Shown piece after piece: positions 1 to 10,177 of a DNA stretch of 64,000 bases. The position numbers and the translations under genes are program-made. Location: assembly GCA_963383645.1 (NCBI GenBank), contig OY726576.1, positions 9,786,102 through 9,850,101 on the forward strand, read 5' to 3'. Below the pieces are notes generated by a model. It worked only from the letters and a program-made list of their open reading frames with translations. It ran no database searches and was not told the DNA's origin. This stretch comes from Muscardinus avellanarius (Eukaryota > Chordata > Mammalia > Rodentia > Gliridae). Position 1 is the stretch's first letter; each line of letters starts with the position of its first letter.

Positions 1-569
1 GGTTGCTCAGATCACTTCCATAATTAAAGCTCGTGGCCAGCAGGCAACAGTTAAAACAGCCTCTTGGTTTTAATTTTAGAGGTTTTGTTAAATCACATAG
101 AGAACTTCAACATTCTGAGAAAAGCCTGAAGCTAATTCTTCAAGTGTTCCATTTGCTATCTCATTTGTAGGTTAGAATTAATTGAAGAATATTAAAATAT
201 GTTTATTGATGTATATTAGTATGTGTATTAATATATAACCAGAAATATTAATATAAATGATATGTCAAATCAATAAAGAGAACAATTGGGATAGGCTTTT
301 TCTTTAATTTCCACTTTCTCTTCTCTTTTCCGATGAAAGAAATATTATCTATATAGGAAATGTCCTTCATAATCAGCCCTGCTTCAGTTCTGTTGACTGA
401 TTCTTTGAAAAGAAACAGTTTTCATCAGAACTAATCAGAGTCCTAACATTCTGGCAGCTAAATCCATTAAGCGCACTGTGGGCTTGAGTGCCCAGCCAGG
501 CCTTGGGCCCATCCTGTCCCCAGACAGGGGGATGCTGAAACCAGTGGTCTACGGGTTCACCGGCTTTGT
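1..569. other. AT-rich unique sequence, no gene seen
   Basis: No repeat family, splice-bounded ORF or RNA gene is recognised. The 73-codon minus-strand ORF at 373-594 has no recognisable domain and runs into the LTR that follows. Composition is ordinary AT-rich mammalian intergenic DNA. Confidence 0.4.
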
Positions 570-1009
570 TCATTGCTTTTGTCCACTGTGACAAAACACC
601 TGAGCAAAGTAACTTAGAAGAGGACAGGTTTCTGCGGCTTCTAGTTTTGGAGGCTTCAGTCCATGGTCAGCTACTACCTCTACTGTTTGGGGCCTGAGGC
701 AGGGGAGTGTGGGATGTGGTGGAGAAGGCTGCTCACTGCATGGTGAACAGGAAGGATGGGAGGGGGACAAGATACCCAGCCTTTCCAGCACACACCCCCA
801 GTGACCTACTTCCTCCAACTCGTGCATCTCCTACCTTCCCTGCATCCCCAATGGTGCATACCATGATGAACTCATTGTTGGATCAATGCACTGATAAGAT
901 CAGAGCCCTCGCAACCCAGTGACCTCCATCTTCTGATCTCTGCTATGCTGAGGACCCAGCCTTCAACCCATGAGCTCTTGGAAGACAATCCAGGTCCAAA
1001 CCATAACAG
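570..1009 (-). mobile_element. MaLR-type solo LTR (ERVL-MaLR), antisense
   Basis: Read on the minus strand this has the usual order of a mammalian MaLR LTR: the 3' end with the CTGTGACAAAA complement at about 585-597, the conserved middle CAGTGACCTACTTCCTCC at 800-817, and the 5' part with CCAAACCATAACAG at 995-1008. Only one LTR is seen, with no internal region nearby, so it is a solo LTR. Subfamily is not assigned. ORFs on both strands here are by-products. Confidence 0.75.
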
Positions 1010-1295
1010 CAATTCGACCTGCTGTCTCCATCCATGCCTCTGAGCAAGTTTTCTGACACATTTAGCTTAAAGCTTGTTTGGGAAGAGCCATGTTCCTGCT
1101 CAGGTTCCTTCTAAACACATCCAGGTTTTGCGACAGCGTGCCTCTTCCTTACGCTCTCAGTTGCTGGTGATTACCTCTAGCCGTTCCAATTATTGGCACA
1201 TTCTTTCACCCTGGACTTGACCTAAATATAATAAATTCCTTCCACATTTTATCACTTCTCCCATGAAATAGTCTTTTAGTTTAATGCGTATCTTC

Positions 1296-1440
1296 AGCTG
1301 GACATGGTTGTACATATAATCCCAGTTCTTGGGAGGCTGAGCCAGGAGGATTGCAGGTTTGAGGATAGCTTCAGCCACTTGTCAAGGCCCTCAGCAACTT
1401 AGTATATTGAGACAGATTCAAAGGAAAACAAGAAAGAGGG
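1296..1440 (+). mobile_element. Old B1-like SINE left monomer
   Basis: The order GGACATGGTTGTACATATAATCC, GGGAGGCTGAG, GGAGGATTGCAGG and CCTCAGCAACTTAG matches the 7SL-derived half of the local dimeric SINE. It is diverged and the ID-derived right half is absent or unrecognisable. It looks like one of the older insertions. Confidence 0.65.
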
Positions 1441-1491
1441 AATTTTTATAAAGTTCAATTCAGTTTTTTTTACTCTACAAAACTGAATATG

Positions 1492-2205
1492 TAGGCCTAT
1501 TCTCCCCCATTTATCCATGAAGGATATATTCTAAGACCTACAAGCGATGCCAGAAACTTGGATAGTAGTGAAATCTATCTATGTGGTGTTTTCCTCACAT
1601 GTACCTGCACAAATTTAGTGCTTTTTTTAGTGCTTAACAAAGCACTTACCACATAGTGTAGATGAAACTTTGGTAGTCTAAGATGCAACAGTAAAACTAG
1701 AATGAATTTCTCATACCTCCATTACAATTTAGTGGATAGAAGACTTGTGCTATGATGAGCTCAGCGACCTCAGCATAGAATGATCTTTTTTTCCTTTCTT
1801 CAAATTGAGGATATTCTCCTTTTCACTTAAAGGATGCACTTTAGGACTTCTTTTGGGGTATCTGAATCGCCACCATCATTACTCTTGTGCCTTTAGGCTA
1901 TTATTGAGTGAAAAAAAGGTTACTTATTGAACAGAAGCACTGTTGTACCCCAACAGTCAAACTGACAAGGAAATAGCTACTAATGGGTAGGTAGTATACA
2001 AGGTGCAGGTACACTAGACAAAGAGAGAGTTCATGTTATGGGCAGAAGGGAACAGGGCAGTGAGAGTTTTTGTCATGCCTCCCCAAATGACGTTCACTTT
2101 AAAACTTATGAGTTATTTCTGGAATTTTCTACTTAATATATTTGGATGACAACTAATCACAGGTAACATAAAACGTACATAATGGGGAACTAATGTACTT
2201 GTAAA
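1492..2205. mobile_element. Tigger-like nonautonomous DNA transposon fossil
   Basis: The left end (CCCCCATTTATCCATGAAGG at about 1505) continues into GATATATTCTAAGACC and GATGCCAGAAACTTGGATAGT. The right end is AATGGGGAACTAATGTA near 2200. This order of near-terminal motifs, with GCCTTTAGGCTATTATTGA in the interior, is typical of pogo/Tigger-derived MITE-like elements in placental mammals. No transposase frame survives. Exact family (Tigger2/3/4 group) is not determined. Confidence 0.7.
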
Positions 2206-2394
2206 AGCCACATTGGTAGCCCAAGAGCAAACCTAAAATGCACAAAACTGGCAGAAAGTTGTGGCTAGGTTGCACCTATCTGTGCCTATCTTGAACATGT
2301 TCTTAGGGCATAAGCTAGTACAAGGATCCATATTCAACACTCCCACAGACTCAGAGACCTTGAACCTTTCTGGGGGTGATTTTGATTTTGAAGA

Positions 2395-2537
2395 ATCTTC
2401 TCTTTTTCTCCTCCCTTCCCTTCCCTTCCCTTCCCTTCCCTTCCTTTCCCTTTTCCTCCTCCTCCTCCTCCTCCTCCTCCTCCTCCACCTCCTCCTCCTC
2501 CTCCTCCTCCTCCTCCTCCTCCTCCTCCTCTCCTTCT

Positions 2538-2602
<65 letters not shown>
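2395..2602. repeat. Compound polypyrimidine microsatellite (CCCTT)n-(CCT)n-(CT)n
   Basis: Three pyrimidine repeats follow one another: CCCTT units about 2411-2450, CCT triplets about 2455-2530 and CT dinucleotides about 2541-2602. The tract ends exactly where an antisense dimeric SINE begins, so it probably grew from that SINE's A-rich tail. Long Ser/Leu/Glu ORFs across it are low-complexity artefacts. Confidence 0.97.
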
Positions 2603-2608
<6 letters not shown>

Positions 2609-2800
2609 TGGGGATTGAACTTTGAACTCAAGGACATTTTGCCTCCTAGCTACCACTCCATCTTTCTTATTTTCCATTTTGAAAGAAATTTTCTAGGTTG
2701 CAGAGATTCTCCCTACATTTCTGAGATTGTCCTTGGACGTTTGATCCTCCTGTCTCAGTCTCAAAAGTACTGGGGTTACAAGTATGCACCACAATGCACA
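2603..2800 (-). mobile_element. Dimeric B1-dID-like SINE, old, antisense
   Basis: On the minus strand the element reads B1-like half, linker (Tail complement ATTTTCCATTTTG) and ID-like half ending in CCCAGTA; on the plus strand it starts TTTTACTGGGGATTGAAC. Diverged copy, no target-site duplication recognised. Confidence 0.8.
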
Positions 2801-2938
2801 TCCCACCCCCATCTTTTTTTAAACAGGATCTCATTAAGTTGCTAAGGGCCTCACTAAATAGTTGAGGTTGTTTTTGGACCTATGATCTTCTTCATCCTAA
2901 AAAGCACTGAGATTACAGGTGTGCACCACCACACCCTT
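2801..2938 (-). mobile_element. Second B1-like left monomer, antisense, directly abutting
   Basis: Shows AAACAGGATCTCATTAAGTT, CCTCACTAAATAG and the terminal GATTACAGGTGTGCACCACC, which is the 7SL-like half in antisense. It lies head-to-tail against the SINE at 2603-2800; either a truncated second insertion or a partial duplication. Confidence 0.7.
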
Positions 2939-3608
2939 CTCTTTCAGGAACTCCTTAGTGGCACTCAAATCCCACAACTAATTCTTACCCACAGATATTC
3001 CATATTAAAGGCTTGAAACTAAACTCTTTTTCCCTACTGATTCTTGAATATATCAGACATATTTGTCAAAGGTGTCAAGCGACTTTCTAGATGAAAGCCA
3101 CAGAAGGTCCTAATTTCTCACCTTACTTTTGTTCTCTGTCATTTCTCAAAGATAACCTGGACCACCCGAGTCCACAGTCACCTGCTTCCCAGAGCTATCT
3201 AAACCCATTTTAAGTATCTAAGTCTCTCCATTTAATCTGTCACAATTCCTTTTTCATGATGCTTGATGTAGCTTTGTAATTTAATGGTGGTTCTATTGGG
3301 ATAAAGAATACAAAGAAAAGTGAATAATTCTGCCCATGTATTCATAATGTATATTTTTTCCTGTGCAATTTTCTTTTCTTTTGTCTAAACATAGCTTTTA
3401 AACCCCTTATAGCTGTCTTCAGGTGTTTTTTTTTTCCTTTATTCTTTTGAGATGCAAGTCATACAGGCTTTTACTAACGATGCCCTAGATTATTTACACT
3501 CATTTTTTTATTTTTCTCCCTGAGTTTTCAAATGGAATCTTTTAAAATTTTCTCCTATATAGCTCCCTGTGTAGTCAACACCCTCAATTTAGGCTCCATC
3601 AGATCCTT
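2939..3608. other. Unique sequence, nothing recognised
   Basis: AT-rich, with short T runs at 3426-3435 and 3504-3516. No SINE, LTR, ORF of note or RNA motif was found. Confidence 0.4.
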
Positions 3609-3714
3609 TTATTTTCTAATGCATTGAAGGGCACATGATTAGAGAATCAGAATTCAAGGTTATTTTCCAATACTTTGAAGGCCACGTGTGATTAGAGAAT
3701 CAGAATTCAAGGTT
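3609..3714. repeat. Imperfect tandem duplication, about 52-bp unit, two copies
   Basis: GATTAGAGAATCAGAATTCA plus AGGTT occurs at 3637-3661 and again at 3690-3714. The preceding 25 bases (ATTTTCTAATGCATTGAAGG versus ATTTTCCAATACTTTGAAGG) also correspond. The second copy has a 2-bp insertion. It looks like a simple replication-slippage duplication of unique sequence. Confidence 0.9.
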
Positions 3715-3988
3715 TAAATCTTCAAATCATCAGAAGGCTTTTAGGCTTTCTGTCTGAGAGAGCAAACTGAACTTTAATTTTCCCTGAGTTGGAGCTACAC
3801 ATCTTGGATATCCAGATTCCTATTCCCAATAAAAATCATCTTGTTGTAATAATCTTCTCGCAATTTTGGCCCTTTCTAACCTTCATTCAGCTTGTTTTTT
3901 TTTTTTTTCCTGTGTTCTGAAAATTTCATTTATATAGTTTTAAAATAAATTCTCTATATATCTGGGGTTTACAACATAATACCATAGG

Positions 3989-3990
<2 letters not shown>

Positions 3991-4038
<48 letters not shown>

Positions 4039-4055
4039 GGAGAGAGGGAGAGAGG

Positions 4056-4104
<49 letters not shown>
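3991..4104. repeat. (CA)n followed by (GAGAGG/GA)n microsatellite
   Basis: An uninterrupted CA run of about 22 units occupies 3991-4035, changing to GAGAGGGA units and then a pure GA run to 4104. The minus-strand 72-codon ORF over it encodes only Ser-Leu and Cys-Val repeats. Confidence 0.97.
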
Positions 4105-4108
<4 letters not shown>

Positions 4109-4240
4109 AGCAAAATAGTTGCTATCTTGAAGAAATGAAGACATCTATTATCTCACATCTGCCTACTTTCTGTGTGTGTGACAAGGGCACCTAGGATCTA
4201 TGTATTCACAAGGAAAGCCTAAGCAGCACACAATTTTATT

Positions 4241-4455
4241 TATTTATTTATTTATTTTTATTTTTTATTTTTGGTGGTACTGGGGTTCCTGGAAGCCCTT
4301 CTACCTCCGGGCTACACTCCCAGACCCATTTTTACATTTTTATTTGGAAACAGGGTCTCCTAAGCCAGCGCGCGTGGCTGGCTTCGAACCTGCGCGATCC
4401 TCCTGTCTCCACCTCCCAAGCACGGGGATTACAAGCGTGCGCCACCACGCCCGGC
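4241..4455 (-). mobile_element. Young dimeric SINE, short subfamily, antisense
   Basis: Flanked by a perfect 16-bp target-site duplication AGCACACAATTTTATT at 4225-4240 and 4456-4471. The tail is a TTTA repeat at the plus-strand left end. On the minus strand the element runs GCCGGGCGTGGTGGCGCACG through GGCTTCGAACCTGCGCGATC complement to CCAGTACCACC. It belongs to the subfamily with the GGCTTAAGAGACC-type junction (here GGCTTAGGAGACC) rather than the longer one. CpG sites are well kept, supporting a recent insertion. Confidence 0.95.
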
Positions 4456-5479
4456 AGCACACAATTTTATTAACTTCGGTCCTCCTGCTGGACAACAGAT
4501 CTCTAGACTTGCTCATCCTACCTATTTGCTGCTTTCTACATTTTGACCTACGTCTCGCCATTTCTTGAAAGCCTAGAGCTCAGACTACAAAAGAGGAGCT
4601 TGAATTTAAATTCTATCTCACTCATTCATTCAGATTTATGGCGCGTGCGTGCATGTGTATGTGTGTGTGCGCGCGCACAAACAAATAAACAAAACCTGTT
4701 TACTTATTTGGTTTTCTAGCAATAGAATAAAAAGAAAATTGCAATGGATTTTCTATTTTATTACCTACCACTGAACATGAAGAACATTTTTTTCAGAATT
4801 ATGATTTATTTTAGGCCTGGTCCAGAAACTACTGGGAGCTAAAGTAGTGCATTGCTCATGGAGTCGGCCCTCACTGAAGAATAATCATAGGACTGTTTCA
4901 TTTCTTGCCAGTCATCCACATTTCAGGGGAAGAAATCACATTTCATCATACCCCTGGCTCTTCAAGGCAGAGGAGAAGCAGTGCTTCCTATGTTGCTTTC
5001 AACTCGGCCTAAAAGCAAGATCTGCTGCCACTGGTGCCAGCAATGTGTCACCAGAAAGCTCAAAGTAAAAGAATAGTGAGCTTAACCAGGTTTCCCCATG
5101 GCCTGCTGCAAGATATCAGAAAAATGAGAAAGAAGTTTTCAAAACAGACAGAAGCATGCTCTCATGGAGAAATTTTCTCAAAACATTTTTTTCTTTCCAA
5201 AATTGAATGTAGTGTAGATATAACATTCCAGCCCACTGCAAAGGAAAATAATTTAAAAAAAATCAAGGCCCTATTGATCATGGACACTGCCGTTGACGAT
5301 GTGTATTAATAGTTGTTTTGCACATGGACCACATAGCTGGAAATCTCGTCATTGCCTGGGAGATTTCTACTCACCCACTCAGAGACAAAGACTATGGAAT
5401 TACATTTTAGGAATAAAAAATTTTCTTTAAAAGGAGGGGAAAAAGAAGAAAAAGAAAGTGAGGTTAGTTTGCCGAAATG
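4456..5479. other. Unique interval with a GT/GC alternating tract
   Basis: After the SINE duplication the sequence is unassigned. It holds an alternating purine-pyrimidine tract at 4641-4678. The ORFs here (70-120 codons) show no domain and no shared frame. Confidence 0.4.
4641..4678. repeat. Alternating purine-pyrimidine tract (GC/GT)
   Basis: GCGCGTGCGTGCATGTGTAT continues into GTGTGTGTGCGCGCGCACA with no break in purine-pyrimidine alternation, flanked by non-alternating DNA. Such tracts are established Z-DNA formers under negative supercoiling. Confidence 0.9.
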
Positions 5480-5560
5480 GCCTATGGCATCACCTGGGCC
5501 CTTGTTAGAGACACAGAATCTCAAGCCCAACACAAATCTACTCAAATCAACCGGAGATTT
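5480..5560 (+). mobile_element. MER5-like hAT-Charlie fragment
   Basis: GGCATCACCTGGGCCCTTGT followed by TAGAGACACAGAATCTCAAGCCC matches the central part of MER5A-type nonautonomous hAT elements. Termini are not preserved, so the call is partial. Confidence 0.5.
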
Positions 5561-5629
5561 GGACGTACAATATAGTTCAGAGGAGTACTGTCATAGGTAA
5601 CTTGATTAGGTCTCTGTAAGTGTAGGTAA

Positions 5630-6170
5630 GCACAGTAATCCCTCCGCCTGCCCCTCATCTGAGGTCTCAATCTCTGCAATTTTAGTTAATCTAGGTCAAC
5701 CTCAGTTCGAATATGTTAAGTGAAAAATCCCAGAGCCAATGAACTCATATATTTTAAATCTCATGCCATTCTGAATTGCATGATGAAAACTCATAGTAAC
5801 CCAACCCATCCTGCCTAGCAAGTGATCATACTTTTGTCCAGTGTATCCACACTGTGCACACTTCTAAACGATTCTGCCTTGTTAGTCACTGGTAGACTTC
5901 AACTGCCCTGGAATTGCAGTGGTTGAATTCAAGGTAAGATTCACCTTATTTTACTTAATAATGGTCCCCAAATATAAGAGTAGTGAGGCTGGCAATTCAG
6001 ATATGCCAAAGAGAAGTCCCAAGGTGGTCCCTATGAAAGAAAAGGTGAAAATCTTCAATGAGCACATAAAGGATTCAGTACTTTCAGGTATTAGAACTTA
6101 TCTCCTGAGCATAAAGGGAGACTACCAAATTAAGGTGGAGTCTTTGATAAATACTTAATATTTCATTTGC
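5630..6170 (+). mobile_element. Tigger-family DNA transposon, 5' part
   Basis: The order AGTAATCCCTCCGCCTGCCC, GAGGTCTCAATCTCTGCAAT, TGAATTGCATGATGAAAACT and GTCCAGTGTATCCACACTGT is the 5' untranslated region of a Tigger-type element. It leads into TACTTAATAATGGTCCCCAAA, the start of the transposase frame. The right part of the element is missing or unrecognisable beyond about 6170. Confidence 0.8.
5961..6158 (+). pseudogene. Tigger transposase N-terminal remnant
   Basis: Starting from ATGGTCCCCAAA, about 66 codons stay open. The residues AGNSDMPKRS and KEKVKIFNEHIK correspond to the N-terminal DNA-binding region (CENP-B-like helix-turn-helix) of pogo/Tigger transposases. The frame ends at TAA 6156-6158 after diverged residues, while full transposases of this group are several hundred residues with a DDE domain that is not present. 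The openness of this short stretch is not evidence of function. Confidence 0.7.
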
Positions 6171-6804
6171 CGAATACCAAGGCAAGACATCCTTTAGAAA
6201 AATTAGAACAATTTCAGAATTGAAGGTCAAAGGAGTTAGCTAGTGGAAACACTCATTTTGTCTTGTATTTAGGATATTTTCCCAGTTAAAAAGCTTAATA
6301 AATGTTGAGCTAAGACCCTACATAATAAAGCAGTGCTGCCTGATGGAAATGAAAAAAAGTAAGTTAGTCTCAAAGTAATATGAAATAGCATGTACTTACA
6401 CAAATACGGTGTTGACTTTCCAAAGTTAATGTGTGTTATCTAAGCCCCTTAGAAATAAATGTTTAAATTTCTGTCCTATGACTCAAACATGAACCTTCAC
6501 CACAACATATGTTGCAGTGTTTTATACTCCTGCCCTGAACAGCTTATTTTATAACTCATGACACTTGAAGCAAATTCATTGGTCATCATTTCTGTGTGTA
6601 TGTGGAGGAAGGCATGTGTGCATGGGTGAAAGAATGGATATTTTGTGAAAACAAATTGCAGGTCTCTCAAGGTCTATAAGTAATTGCAAGACATAAGGAG
6701 TGAGTTTGATTTCTGGACACGTGGGTGACCTCTCTGTCCTTCTAAAAGGCAGAGCCTTTCTTTAAATCCTGGGTTCAAAGCTCTTGCATGTGTTGTATAC
6801 TTTC

Positions 6805-6925
6805 CAATTCAATTCATTTAACTTGTTATGTATTTATTGTGCATATTAAGTACAAGGTGCTCTGGGAAGCTCTGAGAGATGCATAAATGAGTTTGATTAG
6901 GTTTCAACCTCGTGGAGTATGAAAC
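6805..6925 (-). mobile_element. L2 3'-end fragment, antisense
   Basis: TCAATTCATTTAACTTGTTA then TATTTATTGTGCATATTAAG, GGTGCTCTGGGAAGCTCTGA and a CATAAATGAG segment follow the antisense L2 3' end pattern (tail TTCAACAAATATTTATTGAG-like, then the GTGCTAGGC-like box). Confidence 0.5.
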
Positions 6926-6964
6926 CAGGTGCCTGGGTTAATGGAAATACAGTGTTTGCCAAAT

Positions 6965-7130
6965 TTGAAGGTCAAAACTTTGGTGTTGTTAATTTGGCTT
7001 GCTTCCCAATCATAGCACAAATTGCTTAACCTTAGTTGACCTACTATCTTAAAGGGCAAAAAAGGTAATCTAGCATAATTAAGTATAATAATGTCTTATT
7101 GAAGCTTTTAAGTATCCTTAAAAGCAGAAG
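6965..7130 (+). mobile_element. Possible MIR fragment
   Basis: AAATTGCTTAACCTTAGTTG and the following AAAGGGCAAAAAAGGTAATC with a TAATAATG resemble the MIR core and its right-hand half. Highly diverged. Confidence 0.35.
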
Positions 7131-7389
7131 TTTTGTGGTATAAATATTGACATATGAAGGTCCTTCAGATCCTGGGACAGAGTCCAATCATTTGAGTCTC
7201 TGGGCTTTGCATGGCAGTTACCTCTAACTGCAAAGTGCGCATCCTAGATTTTTCCGCTTAATGGTACTTTCTCATTATCCAAGAGACTTCTTTGATCCTA
7301 TCAAAGCAGATGCCTCAACTTCAGTATGATGCTCACCTACTGCTCAGTGCACCGTATAGGTACAGAGTGATTGAATGAGTATTTTAGGA

Positions 7390-7655
7390 AGGAAGAATGC
7401 ATCCTAAGACTCACTTTCCTAACAGCAGAGGGAAAAGGAGAGTGGATGAAGGAAACAGTTCAAATAATGCTATGTCCATATATGACATTATCACTACCAA
7501 TTTCACTGATGCATACAGCAAAGGGTGGGTTAGCAAGGTGGGACCCGAAAAGAAAAACACCAAGTGCTATATGAGTGTATGTCTCTATCACTTTGGACCT
7601 CACTATGAGGTATAATTGCCATGTACTAATAAAAATATAAAAATAAATTGATTTT
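7390..7655 (+). mobile_element. Lineage-type L1 3' UTR end
   Basis: A purine-rich stretch (AGAGGGAAAAGGAGAGTGGA, 7427-7446) is followed by TGTATGTCT, CTCACTATGAGGTATAATTG and a terminal TACTAATAAAAATATAAAA tail. The terminal 60 bases align without gaps to the reverse complement of 19207-19275, and both end in an A-rich tail. A G/A-rich tract followed by such a terminus is typical of L1 3' UTRs. The family assignment is inferred from this pair. Confidence 0.5.
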
Positions 7656-7675
7656 AAACTGTCATTTTTATTTTA

Positions 7676-7824
7676 ATCCATTCAATGTGTTCTTGTGCCT
7701 CTACTGTGTGATAGGCACTTGTCTAGTGCACAAGAAATGCAAAGAGGGGCAAAACAGAACAGCTTTTATGTCTTGGGCCTTGGGAATTAGATGGGCAATA
7801 CCAAGCCAAGAAACAATTTAAAAC
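7676..7824 (-). mobile_element. L2/MIR-type fragment, antisense
   Basis: CTCTACTGTGTGATAGGCAC and TTGTCTAGTGCACAAGAAAT match the CTACTGTGTGCCAGGCACTG-type box in antisense L2, followed by AGGGGCAAAACAGAACAGC. It is cut by the SINE at 7836. Confidence 0.5.
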
Positions 7825-7835
7825 AAGGTCATTTA

Positions 7836-8028
7836 GCCCGGCGTGGTGGCGCACGCTTGTAATCCCTGCACTTGGGAGGCTGAGACAAGAGGATCGCACA
7901 GGTTCAAAGCCAGCCACGCTGGCTTAAGAGACCCTGTTTCCAAAAATTAAAAAAAAAAGTATAAAATAGGTCTTGGAGTATAGCCTGGAGGTAGAAGGGC
8001 TTCCAGGAACCCCAGTACCACCACAAAA
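7836..8028 (+). mobile_element. Young dimeric SINE, short subfamily
   Basis: The 11-bp target-site duplication AAGGTCATTTA occurs at 7825-7835 and 8029-8039. The left half has GGCGTGGTGGCGCACGC and GAGACAAGAGGATCGCACAG; the junction is GGCTTAAGAGACC; the right half ends GGCTTCCAGGAACCCCAGTA. A nearly full-length copy. Confidence 0.95.
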
Positions 8029-8117
8029 AAGGTCATTTAAATAGAGATAAATGTTATTTAATAAACAAAACTGCCTAAGATGATAGTGGTGGTTGTAGTG
8101 AGTTTACTGGAGCCATT

Positions 8118-8185
8118 TTACTAACCTAATAAGCATATTTATAGTGCTTTCTATATGTCAGGTCTATTTTAAGTTCTTTTGAGCT
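8118..8185 (-). mobile_element. MIR fragment, antisense
   Basis: AAGCATATTTATAGTGCTTT, CTATATGTCAGGTCTATTTT and AAGTTCTTTTGAG follow the antisense MIR 3' half (ACATTTATTGAGCGCTTACTATGTGCCAGG-like). Confidence 0.5.
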
Positions 8186-8437
8186 TAAACAGTCTATATC
8201 CAGATCCCATGCTCTGGTGCCCTACACCAAGTGACCGTGTACCTGGAGAGCCGGCATAGCAGGCTGGGAGGCCTTGCAATTATGTAAAGCATCCACACAC
8301 TGGCTTTTCCCTCCAACAAAACCTCTCCAGATATCAAGTGAGGAGCAATTCCAATGCATAGCCCCATCACGGCATCCAAGAGAGTCTACATTTATGGCAT
8401 CTAATGTGGGCTGTGATCAAGTTTCCTAAGATCAATG
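8186..8437. other. Unique sequence
   Basis: No repeat or gene recognised. The 61-codon minus-strand ORF has no identifiable domain. Confidence 0.35.
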
Positions 8438-8625
8438 TTTTCCTTTTTCACTGAGGCATAATAAATATACAGTAAGACATACATATCATAAGTGGGTAAT
8501 TCATTGAGTTTGACAAATGCATATATTCACATAACCCCTATCAAGATATAGACCATCTCAAATGTCAAGGGGAGGTTCCTTGTGCCCCTTCCTGGTCACT
8601 GGTACACAATTTAGCTGCTTCCAGT
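8438..8625 (-). mobile_element. L1M 3' region, antisense
   Basis: ACTGAGGCATAATAAATATAC, CATTGAGTTTGACAAATGCA, TATCAAGATATAGACCATCTC and a CTTGTGCCCCTTCCTGG stretch are the familiar antisense signature of old mammalian L1 3' ends. The piece is short and both ends fade into unique sequence. Confidence 0.6.
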
Positions 8626-9150
8626 AGAGAGAGTTCTGCCGGCAATTTGAAGCATGAGTAGTGTTTGATTGCTCAGAACTGTTTCACCTGTCAGAACAAA
8701 CCAATAATCATATTTGAAAGTAAGATCAATCACATCTCTCAACAGTAAGCTGCAATTCTGGACTTCCGTGCTCTTTGTGCGTCTCTGCAAATTTCCTTGA
8801 AGTGTTAGTCACTTTTTCATAAATACACCTGGTCCTGTGAACTCTACCAGCTGACGCTGTGCCTGAGTGGAAAGCACAGGCTCATTTTTTTTGTCTCTCT
8901 GCTCTTTGTAACCTAGAGTATCATTACTTCACAACTGCTGAAACCAATGGAGCAGGGCGTAAAGACTCACTTCAGCCTCTAAATGGGGGCTCTCATCAGA
9001 GGTGAGGGGTTTATTGCCAAAACTAGAGAGCAAGCACATGCAGATACTGTGTGCAGGTGTGACCGTCTGTGTTACCATGCTGTTTACATGCCAATCAGCA
9101 GCTTCCTGACTCTATGGAAGTGAGGGTGCCAGATTAGAATGAACACCGGG
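8626..9150. other. Unique interval
   Basis: Mixed-composition sequence with no repeat family recognised and no ORF with domain similarity. Confidence 0.35.
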
Positions 9151-9300
9151 CCTCTGACTCGCAGACTTTACCTACATATGAAACATCTCAGATCTTACTA
9201 AAATGTGGATTCTGATTTGATAGGTTTGCTGCTGGGCCTCAAACTGCATTCCTAAGAGGCCACAGAGGATGCTGATTCTGTTCAACAAAGCACCAACATG
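9151..9300 (+). mobile_element. MER5-like hAT-Charlie fragment
   Basis: CTCAGATCTTACTAAAATGT, GGATTCTGATTTGATAGG, TGGGCCTCAAACTGCATTCC and GATGCTGATTCTGTTCAACA follow the order of a MER5A element. Termini are weak. Confidence 0.6.
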
Positions 9301-9438
9301 CAAGGGGGAAGGTACCAAGAACCAGTTCAGGCTTGGACAGAATAAACAGTTATAGCTACAAAAAGGTTTATGGAATGAATGGGATCTCAAGTCAAAGTTT
9401 GGAAGCCACTGGGTTAAACTTGGAATGATTGCTTTAAC

Positions 9439-9918
9439 ACTCTGGTTTGGATCTAAAATGCTCCCAAAGGCTCCTGTGCTGAAAGGGGTGGTCTGGAGGT
9501 AAAACTCTGAAAAACTGACTGGCTCATGAGGACCTTGGCTTCATCAGTGGGTTAATCCACTGATGGACTTGGCTAGATGGACCCCTGGAAGGTGGGGAAA
9601 CTGTAGAAGATGATACCTAGTTGAAGGGCATGGGTCCCCAGGGGGTCCTCTGAGGGAGGGGTATATGTTGTCCCCTGCCACCTCATCCTTTCTGTCTTTC
9701 TCTGCTTTCTGGCTGCCATGAGCTAGGCAGCTTTTTTTTTTTTTTTTTGCTATGCATTTCTTCCATGATGATCAGCTTTGCCTCAGGCCCAAAGTGATGG
9801 AACCAGCTGACCCCAGGCTGAAAGCTCTGAAACATATGTGGCAAAACAAATCTTTACTCTTTTAAGTTGATTTTGTCAGGTATTTTGTTACAGTGACAGA
9901 AGGCTGCCTAATACATAG
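9439..9918 (+). mobile_element. MaLR-type solo LTR, sense
   Basis: It begins CTCTGGTTTGGATCTAAAATG and keeps the internal order GGCTCCTGTGCTGAAAGG, TTCTGGCTGCCATGAGCTAG, CCTCAGGCCCAAAGTGATGG, the polyadenylation area CAAAACAAATCTTTACTCTTT and the terminal TATTTTGTTACAGTGACAGA ... GCCTAATACATAG. A T run at 9731-9748 has expanded inside it. No internal retroviral sequence is seen beside it. Confidence 0.8.
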
Positions 9919-10177
9919 ACTTACAAAGATATTAATATGCTGACATGAAGTACTGCTTTCCAAGATAGTATTGATTTCCATGAGGTTCTTCAAATTTATT
10001 GGATCATGGAATCCTTTCTTTGCAAAAACGAAACAAAACAAACAAAAAAAAAGTAATGGATCTGGTGCCTTGTAGTAAAAAGGCAGGAGCTTAGAGGTCT
10101 TTTTCTACCCTAAAGTTCTCTTATGTCCAATGGAGCTTTCTCAATTGATTGATCATTTTTCAAAACGAAACAAAGCA

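Noticed and set aside
2261..2845. 194-codon plus-strand ORF with Ser/Leu runs
   Set aside because: Its length comes from the CCT and CT microsatellites and an antisense SINE; no unique coding sequence.
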